In this document: positions 8,269-17,146 of the stretch, in pieces | How the letters are laid out: the number at the start of each line of letters is the position of its first letter | Numbering within the stretch: the first letter of the stretch is position 1 | Assembly: GCA_963844845.1 (NCBI GenBank) | Contig: CAWJPW010000010.1 | Span: 310,001 to 374,000 of the forward strand | Origin: CAWJPW01 sp963844845 | GTDB lineage: Bacteria; Acidobacteriota; Thermoanaerobaculia; Thermoanaerobaculales; Sulfomarinibacteraceae | Length of the DNA stretch: 64,000 nt | Direction: 5' to 3' | Program-made: the position numbers and the translations under genes | Notes under the pieces: generated by a model | Seen by the model: only the letters and a program-made list of their open reading frames with translations | Told to the model about the DNA's origin: nothing | The model's database searches: none

Positions 8269-9393
8269 GTGCACCTGAAGGGAGTTCGGCTCGCGCCGCT
8301 GCTCGCCGTGACGGCGTTCGGCTCGTGGATGGCATTCTGGGTGTGGGCCTTCGCCCTCTCGTACGGGCCCCACTTCCTGCCGGGCCAACTCGCCGGGCGC
8401 GTACCGCCCCTCCTGCTCAGCCTGGGTGCAGTGGCCGCCCCCCCCCTCGCCACGGCCTGGCTCCTCTGCCGCTCCGCCCGGGGCGACCGTGTCGTGACCT
8501 CGGATCGTCTCCGTCTCCTCGGGCTGGTGGCGCTTCCCCTCGCCGGACTGACTGCGTGGCACACGGCCGCCGGGATGCTGACCCGGCGCCCGGCATGGTG
8601 GCGCGGTCCCGAGCCCGGCACGACGTCGGCGGCCGCCATCGACGTGCTCCTGTGCGCCGCCGTTCTCGTCGCCGCGGCCGTCGCCGCGGTGGCCGGACAG
8701 CCCATGGCCGCGCGCCTGGGGTCGGCGCTGCGCCGCCGCCCTCCGAACCCGGACGACTTCGACCGCTCGTACGCGACCGCGGCGGCCTACTTCGGCGACC
8801 AGCCCGACTCCCTTCTGGTCGGCTTCGCCGACGCCATTCCTCGTGGCAGCGCGGTCCTCGACATGGGCGCCGGGCAGGGCCGCCACGCCCTCTGGCTCGC
8901 CCGCCGGGGTGTCCCGGTTGTCGCCGTCGACCCGTCGGTGGTGGCCGCTCGCACCGTCGCCTCGGCGGCGCGCGCCGAGCATCTCGCGATCACCACGGTG
9001 CTCGGGCCCTTTGCGGCGCTCGCCGGCACCGAGCGTTTCGGCGGGGTGCTCCTCTTCGGGCTGCTCCAGCTGCTCCCGCGGCGCGACATCGCCCGCCTCA
9101 TGCAGGCGTCGGCCGGGTGGCTGGCGCCCAGCGGCGTCCTGATGCTCACCGCTTTCGGCACCGCCGACGACTCCCTCGCCCGGATCACGCGTGAGTGGGA
9201 GCCGTGCGACAGGTACTCCTTCCGCAGCCCCTCCGGCGCCTACCGGACCTTCCTCGAGCCAGGCCAAGCCCTGACGCTCCTCCCCGGCTGGGAGGTGCTC
9301 CACCACCGGGAGAGTCTGGGCCCCGTCCACCGCCATGGCGACGGCCCAGAGCAACGCCACCACCGCGTCGAGCTCGTCATCAAGAAGCCCTAA
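8269..9393 (+). CDS. Membrane-anchored class I SAM methyltransferase (TehB-like)
   Basis: 374 aa with GTG start preceded by GAGGAG. Residues 1-150 contain about four membrane spans unlike standard methyltransferases. From about 165 on it is a class I methyltransferase: VLDMGAGQGRHALWLA (motif I, about 196-210), VVAVDP (motif II) and a GVLMLTAFG strand. The soluble part resembles TehB/UbiE-like small-molecule methyltransferases. Divergent from the protease gene. Substrate unknown; the N-terminal membrane domain is the unusual feature. Confidence 0.78.
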   Translation: MHLKGVRLAPLLAVTAFGSWMAFWVWAFALSYGPHFLPGQLAGRVPPLLLSLGAVAAPPLATAWLLCRSARGDRVVTSDRLRLLGLVALPLAGLTAWHTAAGMLTRRPAWWRGPEPGTTSAAAIDVLLCAAVLVAAAVAAVAGQPMAARLGSALRRRPPNPDDFDRSYATAAAYFGDQPDSLLVGFADAIPRGSAVLDMGAGQGRHALWLARRGVPVVAVDPSVVAARTVASAARAEHLAITTVLGPFAALAGTERFGGVLLFGLLQLLPRRDIARLMQASAGWLAPSGVLMLTAFGTADDSLARITREWEPCDRYSFRSPSGAYRTFLEPGQALTLLPGWEVLHHRESLGPVHRHGDGPEQRHHRVELVIKKP

Positions 9394-9506
9394 CCCGCAT
9401 ATCTCACCAGTGTTCGCCGCGAGACCGCGAAAACGCCAGTCAGGGTGGCGATCCGACCGCGGTGCCGCCGAGGCGTGCTTGCAGCACGTCGCAGGCGGCG
9501 CCAAGG

Positions 9507-9537
9507 GGAGAAGCGCCGCTGTGGCTGGCGCCTCTCC
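9507..9537. terminator. Hairpin between convergent genes
   Basis: GGAGAAGCGCC and GGCGCCTCTCC can pair over 11 positions with one mismatch around a 9-nt loop. It lies between the convergent methyltransferase and Fe-S oxidoreductase genes. No U-tract follows on either strand. Confidence 0.45.
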
Positions 9538-9572
9538 GACGGCGGCAGGACCCCGGTGTGATGCGCGGGCGC

Positions 9573-11582
9573 CTACCTGAGGGACCTCGCCACAAGCTCG
9601 ATCACGTCGTGGGTCTTGGCCTCCTCGTCGCCCACCTCGCCCTGGGCGTTGCCGATCATCACGTTGCAGAAGGGGCAGGCGACGCACATTTCGGTGGTCC
9701 CGGTCTCCTTGAGCTGGCCGTAACGCTTCTGGTTGATGCGCGTGCCGGTCTTCTCCTCGAGCCACATGCGGCCGCCGCCGGCGCCGCAGCACATGCCCTT
9801 CTCACGCGAAAGCTCGGCCTCGCGCACGTTCACGCCGGGGATGGCGTTGAGGAGGAAGCGTGGCGACTCGAACTCGTGGTTGGTGCGACCCAGGTAACAC
9901 GGGTCATGGTAGGCGACGTCCAGGTCCAGCGACTTCATGAGCTTGACCCGGCCCTCGCGGACCAGCTGCGACACCAGCTGGGTGCCGTGCAGCACCTCGT
10001 ACTGGCCGCCGAACTCGGGGTACTCGTGCTTCAACGTGTTGAAGCAGTGCGGGCAGTTGGTGACGATCTTCTTGACGCCGTATCCGTTCAGGATCTCGAT
10101 GTTCTGCTGCGCCAGCATCTGGAAGAGGTACTCGTTGCCCAGCCGTCGAGCCGAGTCGCCGGTGCAGCTCTCCTCCGTCCCGAGGATCGCGAACTTCACC
10201 CCGGCGGCGCTGAGCACCTTCACCATCGACTGCGAGACCCGCTTGCCGGCGTCGTCGTACGAGCCCGCACAGCCGACCCAGAACAGGACGTCGAAGTCGC
10301 CGCCCGCCTCCGCCGCCAGCGGCACCTCGAGCCCGTTGGTCCAGTCGGCGCGAGTCTCCTGGGCTAGCTGCCAGGGGTTGCCGTTGACCTCCATGCCACG
10401 GAAGGCGATCTGCGCCTCCTCGGGGAACTCGGCCTTCTCCAGCACCAGGTTGCGGCGCTGGCCCACGAGCTTCTCCACGTAGGTGATGTCGAGTGGGCAG
10501 GCCTCCTCGCACCAGCGGCAGGTCGTGCAGTCCCAGACCACCTGCGGGTCAACGATATCGGGCACAAGCTCCACCTCCGAGCGGTTGCCGCCCTCACCGG
10601 GGTCTGCGAGGAGCGCCGGCTGCTCGCGATAGAGCTGGTCGCGCACCATCTTGAGGTACATCACCGGCTGCAGCGCCTTGTCGGTGAGCGTCGTAGGGCA
10701 GAACTCCCGACAGCGCCCGCACTCGGTGCAGGTGTACATATCGAGCATCATCTTCCAGCTGTAATCGGTCACCGACGAGATACCGATTCGGCTGTTCTCG
10801 TCGATGTTCTCGAGATCCATGGTGGAGAGCTGGCCGCCAGGCTTCTGGTCCGCGAAGTAGACGTTGAAGAGGGCCGTGTAGACGTGGAAGTGCTTAGAGT
10901 ACGGCAGCTCGTTGGCGAAGTAGTAGAGGGTGACGAGGTGCAGCCACCAGCTGATGGTGTAGATCAGCTGCAGGGTCGCCTGGGGTAGCCCGTTGAACAG
11001 CTTGGCGACGAGGGTCGAGATCGGCAACCAGGCTTCCGGCATCCCGGCGGCGATCTTGGCCCCCTCGGAGGCGAGGTCGGTGATCATCAGCGCACCGATA
11101 AGGAGGATCACCAGCCAGCCCCCGAACGACTGGATGACCCGCCACGGCTCGCGCCGTGCCCGCCGATACGTGGCGAACGCAAGCCCCACCAGCACGAGGA
11201 GCTCGAAGATGTCCTTGGAGAAGAGGTAGGCGTGGCCCACCGGGCTGTCGAGGAACGGCAGCTCCCAACCGCGGAAGAGCCCCTCGATCACCATGCTCAC
11301 CGTGCGCAGGCTCACCACCAGGAAGCCGTAGAAGATCAGGATGTGGTAGAAGCCCGCCACCGGGTCCTTGAACATCTTCTTCTGGCCGATCGCGTACACC
11401 AGTAGGTGCTTGAGCCGCTTCCCGAAGTTATCGAAGCGGGCGTCCGGCTGCCCAAGACGCAGCATCTGAAAACGCCGGCTCAGCGAGTAGATGACCGCGC
11501 CCACACCGATGACGGTGAGCACCCAGAACCACACGGTGCCCGGGATGCCCAGGAACGATCCGGCCGTTGCGTGCTGCAGCAT
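9573..11582 (-). CDS. Membrane-bound Fe-S oxidoreductase (HdrD/GlcF-like with NarI-type N-terminus)
   Basis: 669 aa. The first 260 residues hold about five to six membrane helices resembling the nitrate reductase gamma/heterodisulfide reductase HdrE cytochrome b domain. Two 4Fe-4S motifs follow: CTECGRCREFCP (about 282) and CTTCRWCEEACP (about 351). Two CCG-type cysteine domains complete it, with WVGCAGSYDD and CCGAGGGRMWLEE (about 595). This architecture moves electrons between a quinone pool and a cytosolic dithiol or ETF partner. No etfAB gene is adjacent. AGGAGG precedes the ATG. Partner and direction of electron flow are not determined by the sequence. Confidence 0.88.
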   Translation of the reverse strand: MLQHATAGSFLGIPGTVWFWVLTVIGVGAVIYSLSRRFQMLRLGQPDARFDNFGKRLKHLLVYAIGQKKMFKDPVAGFYHILIFYGFLVVSLRTVSMVIEGLFRGWELPFLDSPVGHAYLFSKDIFELLVLVGLAFATYRRARREPWRVIQSFGGWLVILLIGALMITDLASEGAKIAAGMPEAWLPISTLVAKLFNGLPQATLQLIYTISWWLHLVTLYYFANELPYSKHFHVYTALFNVYFADQKPGGQLSTMDLENIDENSRIGISSVTDYSWKMMLDMYTCTECGRCREFCPTTLTDKALQPVMYLKMVRDQLYREQPALLADPGEGGNRSEVELVPDIVDPQVVWDCTTCRWCEEACPLDITYVEKLVGQRRNLVLEKAEFPEEAQIAFRGMEVNGNPWQLAQETRADWTNGLEVPLAAEAGGDFDVLFWVGCAGSYDDAGKRVSQSMVKVLSAAGVKFAILGTEESCTGDSARRLGNEYLFQMLAQQNIEILNGYGVKKIVTNCPHCFNTLKHEYPEFGGQYEVLHGTQLVSQLVREGRVKLMKSLDLDVAYHDPCYLGRTNHEFESPRFLLNAIPGVNVREAELSREKGMCCGAGGGRMWLEEKTGTRINQKRYGQLKETGTTEMCVACPFCNVMIGNAQGEVGDEEAKTHDVIELVARSLR

Positions 11583-11661
11583 GTAGCCTCCTCCTGATAA
11601 CGGGTCGACCCGACCCGGAAAAATCCTGCTCGAGAGTATACCAGCCAAAATGAATGAACAT

Positions 11662-12717
11662 TCACTCAGTCGCGGTCCGGACCAGCTTGAGGAGCAGGGT
11701 CGAGGTGGGGAAGCTCGTCGATGAGGGCGGCAACCAACGAACTCCAGGCTCGTCCAGCGTCGCCGCTGCCACGTCGAAGCGAACCGGCTCCACCGTGATG
11801 CGGCGATAGGTGATGGCATGCCGCACCGCCCCCAGCTGATGACCCTCCCCGGGATGCGCCGCGGCCACGAGCCGGCGCGCAGCCCCCTCCGGGCTCTCGC
11901 CGTCGACCAGGGGAGCGAACGGAGGCAGCCATAGGCCTCGCAGGATCGGCCCCTCGGCCACTCGGCTCAGGAGCCATCGTCCTTCGGGATCGACCACCAG
12001 TGCCGCGACCCAACGGAGGTCCTCCGCGGCCCGACTCGGGCGCGGCGGCGGGATCTGGTCCTGCCGTCCTCCGGCCCGCGCCACGCACGGACCTTTCACG
12101 GGGCACAGGAGGCAACGCGGCGCCGCCGGGGTGCAGAGCGTGGCGCCCAGCTCCATCAGGGCCTCATTGACCTCGCCTGGGTGGCATCCGTCGAGGAGCG
12201 ACCGGACCCAGGCGAGGATCACCACCCTGCCGGCCGCGGCGCGGGGATCGTCGGTGAGCCCCAGCACCCGCGCTCCCACTCTGAGCACATTCCCGTCGAG
12301 CACTGGGACCGCTTCCCCGAAAGCCAGCGACGCCACCGCGGCGGCTGTGTAGTCACCGACCCCAGGAAGCCGTGCGAGCTCCGCCGCGCGGAAGGGGAGA
12401 CTGCCGCCCGCCGCGACCACCTCGCAGGCGAGGCGGTGGAGCTGGCGCGCCCGCCGGTAGTAGCCCAGGCCGGACCAGGCCGTCACGACGTCGTCCTCCC
12501 CCGCAGCTGCCAGCGTCTCGAGATCCGGGAAGCGCGCGACGAAGGCGAGAAAGCAGGGCACCACCCGGTCGACCTGGGTCTGCTGGAGCATGAGCTCGCT
12601 CACCAGCACCCGGTAAGGGTCACGCGGCTCGGCCCGCCACGGCAAGGCGCGGCGGTGGGCGCGGAACCAGGCGACCAAGGCGTCGGCTGTCACGGCGAGA
12701 TGATACCGCGGGCGCAT
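11662..12717 (-). CDS. mutY: A/G-specific adenine DNA glycosylase MutY
   Basis: About 350 aa, normal MutY length. It removes adenine mispaired with 8-oxoguanine. Catalytic Glu is in VSELMLQQTQ, the helix-hairpin-helix is LPGVGDYTAAAVASLAFG, and the catalytic Asp is in PVLDGNVLRV. The 4Fe-4S cluster cysteines follow the C-x6-C-x2-C-x5-C spacing (CTPAAPRCLLCPVKGPC). The C-terminal third is the NUDIX-like 8-oxoG recognition domain. I use the ATG; a GTG eight codons downstream (12693) is an equally plausible start, and neither has a strong ribosome site. Confidence 0.95.
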   Translation of the reverse strand: MRPRYHLAVTADALVAWFRAHRRALPWRAEPRDPYRVLVSELMLQQTQVDRVVPCFLAFVARFPDLETLAAAGEDDVVTAWSGLGYYRRARQLHRLACEVVAAGGSLPFRAAELARLPGVGDYTAAAVASLAFGEAVPVLDGNVLRVGARVLGLTDDPRAAAGRVVILAWVRSLLDGCHPGEVNEALMELGATLCTPAAPRCLLCPVKGPCVARAGGRQDQIPPPRPSRAAEDLRWVAALVVDPEGRWLLSRVAEGPILRGLWLPPFAPLVDGESPEGAARRLVAAAHPGEGHQLGAVRHAITYRRITVEPVRFDVAAATLDEPGVRWLPPSSTSFPTSTLLLKLVRTATE

Positions 12718-12865
12718 CGAGGACCCGGACGACGCCACCTCCTCCTCTGACCATCGAGCCCCCGGGACCGAGACCGGGCGCGGCGTGCTCCCCCCGCAGC
12801 GGCTCCTGCCTCGGCGCCGCGTCCACGAGCCAGAGCGAGTCGCCGTCGATCGTTCTGCGATGTGC

Positions 12866-13768
12866 TCAGTCGGATCGCCCGTCGGCCTGCGGCTCTTCCT
12901 TGAGGTTGAGCACGAGGTCGAGGCGGCTGCCGTCGAGCCTCGCCTCTCCGAACTCCCCGGAGTGGTCACGCCACACCAGCCTCGTCGCCCCCGAGGCGAC
13001 GGCCTCGAGATAGGGGTCGAGATTCTCCTCGAGGTTGTGCAGGGCGGCCCCGGCGTCGGCCGGGCTCGGGTAGACGGCAACCACACGTGTGATCATCCTG
13101 TCCTTGCCGGTGTCATAGTCCGCCGCCACCGCAGTGACGCCGCCGCCCAGCTCGAGCACGTCCCCATCGCCCAGGGTCGTGATGGCCTGAAGCGTGAACG
13201 GCCCCCGGATGATGCGCTCGCTGTCCGGCACCCGACCCTGGGTGGGCAGCACGTCGAAGAGATGAAGCGGCTTGTCTTCGGGAAGCCGCTCGGCGACGAA
13301 GCGCGCGAAGGCCGCCATCGCCGCAGCCGCCCGCTCGCTGCCGCTGGCATTGGTGAACACAACGTAGTCGGGGCCCCGCTGCAGCTGGATCTGGTACCGG
13401 TTGACCGTGTTTGCCGCCGGTATGGCGGCGTCGGCAGCCGGCCGCCCCTGCTTGAGAAGGAAGATGCCGGTGGCGGCCGCCTGGTCGGTCATCCGGTAGA
13501 GCTCGACCGTGAGCTCCTCCTCGTCGCGGTTGTACACCTGCACCGCCAGCTCCTCGAAGCCCAGCTCGAGGAAGATCTCGGCGCCGCCGTCGATGTGGCC
13601 GTAGAGGTCGGCCCCGGTGAAGATCTCGGGTACCCCTGCGGTCGTCCAACCCTCGAAGCCGTCCGGCGGAAGCGGCCGCGTACCCGGCTCGGGCGCGGGC
13701 GGCGGCTTCGGACAGCCCGTTGCAAAGGCGAGGAGAAGGATGCCGGCGAGGGCAGCTGCGCGCCTCAT
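12866..13768 (-). CDS. DUF6599-type lipoprotein
   Basis: 300 aa. A lipoprotein signal (LLLAFATGC, Cys19) is followed by a Pro-rich linker and a globular domain with the GADLYGHIDGGAEIFLELGF and VELYRM signatures that I associate with the DUF6599 family. Its start overlaps the stop of the DUF362 gene (ATGA), so the two are co-translated. Lipid-anchored and probably facing the periplasm. No function is established. Family name is from memory of the motif pattern, moderate certainty. Confidence 0.7.
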   Translation of the reverse strand: MRRAAALAGILLLAFATGCPKPPPAPEPGTRPLPPDGFEGWTTAGVPEIFTGADLYGHIDGGAEIFLELGFEELAVQVYNRDEEELTVELYRMTDQAAATGIFLLKQGRPAADAAIPAANTVNRYQIQLQRGPDYVVFTNASGSERAAAAMAAFARFVAERLPEDKPLHLFDVLPTQGRVPDSERIIRGPFTLQAITTLGDGDVLELGGGVTAVAADYDTGKDRMITRVVAVYPSPADAGAALHNLEENLDPYLEAVASGATRLVWRDHSGEFGEARLDGSRLDLVLNLKEEPQADGRSD

Positions 13769-15006
13769 GCCGTCACCCGAACATGCTCGATGGCATCGGG
13801 ATCGGCGATGCCCAGGCCGAGCCTCTGGCCGTAGCGCAGGTACTCGGTGTAGCGCGGATGCTCGTCAACCCGCACCTTCATCTCCTTGCGCTTGGCCACC
13901 AGCTGGTGGTGGCAGATGGTGTCGGCAGCGAAGGGGTCGGTAGCGAAGTAGAGCGTGTGGTGGGGGTAGACGAACTGGGTGTTGAGCCCGGGGCCGCCGT
14001 CGTACTGCCCACGGATCCCGTCGGTGATGTTGAGCACGAGGCGGTCGCGCACCCAGGGTGCCGCCAACACCTCGGTGCACACGTCGAAGAAGAGCGGCTG
14101 GTGCAACCTCCCGGTGTTGCAGATGGCGGCGTAGCCCAGGTTCTTGGTGGCCATCGAGATGCCGTGGCCGGTGTTCTTGAACACCGGGAGGTTGACGATC
14201 TTGGTGAGCTTCCTGGTCACGAGCTTGCCGAAGTACGAGTACTCGCCGTTGAAGACGTGCTGGTTGAGGTAGAACTCATCGTCCTTGTAGCCGCGCACAT
14301 CCTTGCCCACGACCCCCTTGGCCAGGTAGTAGGCGTCACGGTCGAAGCGTGCCTCGCTCACGTGGCGGCCGTGCTCGTCACGCCATCGGTTGCCTTCCTC
14401 GTCGATGGTCTGCAACGCCTCGATGCGTACCCCTGGGAAGCGCTCGGGGGTGTAGCCGGCGTCCTTGAGCATCGTGTCGAAACGGTCCCAGATGACAATG
14501 TTGCCCTTGGGAAGGCCCGCGTCCACCAGCCATTGCACCACCGCCTCGGTGACCTCGAGACGCGTGTTCATGAGCGGCGGGCCCACCGGGTTCACCTTGA
14601 GGCCGACGATGTCGTCGGGCGTGAAGAGGAGCCGGAAGCTCTCCTTCAGGTTCCGCCCCGTGAGCCGCGTGAGGCCGCGCTCCACCATGCGTCGGACCAC
14701 TGGACCGTCGACCTTGTCCTTCACGAGGCATGCGGGGTCCCGCACCTCCACCACTCGCCCCGGGAACTTCCCCGGGATCGCGTGGGGGCCGCGCGGCACC
14801 TTCATGAAGTCGGCGATGTTCGTCTCGGGGCGGCCAGGCGGCTTGGGTGTCGCCTTCGGCGCCGCGGTCGGGGTTGCCGCAGCCTCGTCGGCGCCGGCTG
14901 CCGGGACTCCCAGCACGAGCCCGCCCACCGCCACCGAGCAGCCACGCAGGAACATCCGCCGGTCGAACCCCAGGACCGGCCCCATCGATACGTATCGGTG
15001 CTGCAC
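13765..15006 (-). CDS. Tat-exported DUF362 domain protein
   Basis: 413 aa. DRRMFLRG at about residues 16-23 is a twin-arginine signal followed by a hydrophobic stretch, so it is likely exported folded. The DUF362 body is recognisable by VGLKVNPVGPP, LVDAGLP.GNIVIWDR, and KIVNLPVFKNTGHGISMATKNLGY. Members often carry Fe-S clusters; here few Cys are present (CNTGRLH, DVCTEV), so a cluster is doubtful. GTG start with GGAGGAGG upstream. Operon with the downstream DUF6599 lipoprotein. Function unknown. Confidence 0.82.
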   Translation of the reverse strand: MQHRYVSMGPVLGFDRRMFLRGCSVAVGGLVLGVPAAGADEAAATPTAAPKATPKPPGRPETNIADFMKVPRGPHAIPGKFPGRVVEVRDPACLVKDKVDGPVVRRMVERGLTRLTGRNLKESFRLLFTPDDIVGLKVNPVGPPLMNTRLEVTEAVVQWLVDAGLPKGNIVIWDRFDTMLKDAGYTPERFPGVRIEALQTIDEEGNRWRDEHGRHVSEARFDRDAYYLAKGVVGKDVRGYKDDEFYLNQHVFNGEYSYFGKLVTRKLTKIVNLPVFKNTGHGISMATKNLGYAAICNTGRLHQPLFFDVCTEVLAAPWVRDRLVLNITDGIRGQYDGGPGLNTQFVYPHHTLYFATDPFAADTICHHQLVAKRKEMKVRVDEHPRYTEYLRYGQRLGLGIADPDAIEHVRVTA

Positions 15007-15107
15007 GTCCGACCTCCTCCGACCCGCCCGCGCGGCTCGACCCCTCGAATCTCACCACGCGGGGGGAACACTCGAAGACTACGCCGCGAGTCCCCGATGG
15101 TTTCCCT

Positions 15108-15440
15108 TCATACCGTGGCTCCCGGTGGCGGCCCCCCGGCGCGGAAGCCGTCCAGCGCCACCGGCAGCGCGTCCAGAACCGCACCGAGGCCCGCCAGATG
15201 CAGATTGACCACGACCGCCGCGACCACCTCCTGGCGACTCGCCCCGCACTCCCGGGCGAGCCGAGCGTGGTAGGCCACGCCGCGCAGGCCCCGCAGCGCC
15301 GTATCGGCTGCGATGATGAGCAGGTGCTTGGTCTTCTCGTCGGGACCGGGGAGCGCCCGCAGCGCCTCGATGGTTCCGCTGAGGGAGGCGACGACCTCCG
15401 GGCACTCCTGGGCGAGCAACTCGAACGGATCAGCCTGCAT
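15108..15440 (-). CDS. Carboxymuconolactone decarboxylase-like small protein
   Basis: 110 aa, all alpha, with the CMD/AhpD fold pattern (KTKHLLIIAADTALRGLRGVAYHARLARECGAS..EVVAAVVVNLH). The CxxC redox pair of AhpD-type members is absent: the equivalent site reads GVAYHARLA. So a peroxidase or decarboxylase role is uncertain. AGGAGG eight bases before the ATG supports the start. It sits just 3' of the phosphatase gene on the same strand, divided by about 46 bp, and could be co-transcribed with it. Confidence 0.75.
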   Translation of the reverse strand: MQADPFELLAQECPEVVASLSGTIEALRALPGPDEKTKHLLIIAADTALRGLRGVAYHARLARECGASRQEVVAAVVVNLHLAGLGAVLDALPVALDGFRAGGPPPGATV

Positions 15441-15486
15441 TTGCCGTACCTCCTCATCTCGGCCCGGGTGGGCCCCGACTCACAGG

Positions 15487-16848
15487 TCACGCCCGCCGCT
15501 CGAGCACCCGGACCACCACCATGGTGACGTCGTCCACCTGCGCGGCCTCACCCTTGAAGTCCCAGACCTCCCGCAGCAACGCGTCGCGCGCCTCCCGGGC
15601 CGTGGCGCTCGGGTCGAGCGTGCCAATGAAATGGGTGAGGCGCTCGCTGCCGTAGGGCTCACTCGACGGGTTGCAGGTCTCGGTGAGCCCATCGCTGTAC
15701 AGGAGCACGAGATCGCCGGGGGTCAACGCTACCCGGGCGCACCCGTAGCCAGGCTCGACAAGGGCGCCCAGCGGGGGCGCCGGGAGGAGCAGCTCCTGCA
15801 CCTCTCCGACAGCGCTGCGCCGCACGATGGGAGGGTGACCCGCCGAGGCCACGGTGAGGCTGAGCTCGCGGCCGTCGAGAACTGCCAGGACCAGGGTCAC
15901 GATCATCCGCCGGTTGTCGGTCCGGCGCAGCATCCTGTGCAGACGCCCGAGCACCTCCACCGGCTCGTCCATGTGACCCTCCAGCAGGTTGAGCCCCGAG
16001 CGCACCCCCGAGAGTACCAGCCCGCTGGCCACCCCGTGGCCCGCCACGTCGGCCACGACGATTCCGAGACGCTCGGGCGACAGCTGGAAGTAGTCGTAGT
16101 AGTCGCCGCCCACCTCGGTGGCCGGGAGCGAGAGGCTGGCGACGTCCAGCCAGTCCACCTCGGGTCTGCTGCGCGGCAGCATACCCAGCTGAACCTCGCG
16201 GGCCAGCTCGAGCTCCTCCTTCATACGCAGGCGGTCACGATGCCTCGCCACCTCGCGTTCCCACCAGCCCAGGAACTCCCGACGGCGACGGCCGGTCACC
16301 CACAGTGCCAGCGCCAACACCCAGGCCTCGAGGAAGACGTACCCGAAGAGAGTGCCGCTCTCGAGCGCCGAGGGGAGCTCAGCCAGACCGACGGCCGCGC
16401 CCGCGGAGACAACGAGGCTGGCGCCGACCAGCAGCACGAACCCCGCGAGCATGGCGAGGTACTCAGGCAACCGGAAGCGGAATCCGAGGGGGAAGAAGAC
16501 GAAGATCCACGGCCACGGGCCGAAGCCCGCGAAGGTGCCCCCGCTCAGGACCAGGAGCACGACCATCTGCCCCACCGTCACCGCCACGAGGACGGCGCGA
16601 ACACCGGCGCGAGGCTCTCCCGCGACGCGGCGGCGAACCGCGACCAACGCCACGGCGTCAGCGAAGGCGACAGCCCCCAGCAGCCAGCTCCGCTCCACGA
16701 GGAGGGGAATGGTGTAGACGACCGCCACAATGGCGAACCCCACGAGAAGTCTGCGCAGAAGCTTGAGGTTGTGCTCGTCGAAATGACGATCCACCGCCTC
16801 CTCGCGCTCGAGCACCAGGAGCTCGTCACCGTGCGGCGTGGCGGCCAT
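15487..16848 (-). CDS. Membrane SpoIIE-type PP2C protein phosphatase (1 of 3)
   Basis: 453 aa. Six or so membrane helices (about 33-190) precede a short helix (ELELAREVQLGMLPR) and a PP2C-SpoIIE domain: PATEVGGDYYD, VVADVAGHGVASGL, SAGHPPIVR, LYSDGLTE and VDDVTMVVVR. The metal-binding Asp residues (GGDYYD, DVAGHG, SDG, DD) are all present, so it should be active. Such proteins dephosphorylate anti-anti-sigma (STAS) proteins; a candidate small SpoIIAA-like protein is encoded at 32994-33368. No sensory domain other than the membrane part is visible. Confidence 0.9.
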   Translation of the reverse strand: MAATPHGDELLVLEREEAVDRHFDEHNLKLLRRLLVGFAIVAVVYTIPLLVERSWLLGAVAFADAVALVAVRRRVAGEPRAGVRAVLVAVTVGQMVVLLVLSGGTFAGFGPWPWIFVFFPLGFRFRLPEYLAMLAGFVLLVGASLVVSAGAAVGLAELPSALESGTLFGYVFLEAWVLALALWVTGRRRREFLGWWEREVARHRDRLRMKEELELAREVQLGMLPRSRPEVDWLDVASLSLPATEVGGDYYDYFQLSPERLGIVVADVAGHGVASGLVLSGVRSGLNLLEGHMDEPVEVLGRLHRMLRRTDNRRMIVTLVLAVLDGRELSLTVASAGHPPIVRRSAVGEVQELLLPAPPLGALVEPGYGCARVALTPGDLVLLYSDGLTETCNPSSEPYGSERLTHFIGTLDPSATAREARDALLREVWDFKGEAAQVDDVTMVVVRVLERRA

Positions 16849-17082
16849 ACCTCAGCGTAGCAGGAGCGCGGAGCGAAACGAACCGCCTGGCTCAAGGGTG
16901 AAGATGGAAAGGGAGGAGAAGCAGCGGAACAGGGGCCAGCAGGCCCCCTCTCCCGCATCCGCCGAAAGCGGACAACGGACGGGAGGCCGAGAGGGTCACG
17001 GCCCACGGCCACCCGTTCCGCCGAGCTCTCAGACTCTCTCTTCGTCCTTCTTGCCCAGGGACCGGGAGAAGGGGGGAGAATC

Positions 17083-17113
17083 GCGCCCCGCCCGGACCAT
17101 CCGGACGGGGCGC
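17083..17113 (-). terminator. Hairpin after the 17.1-17.7 kb lipoprotein gene
   Basis: GCGCCCCG and CGGGGCGC form an outer 8-bp stem, with CCGGA/TCCGG pairing inside. It lies about 34 bp past the stop codon of the minus-strand lipoprotein gene. The remaining bases between 16849 and 17146 show no gene. Confidence 0.55.
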
Positions 17114-17146
17114 TCGCGAGGCGCCGCGCCTCGTCTCATACTCGTT

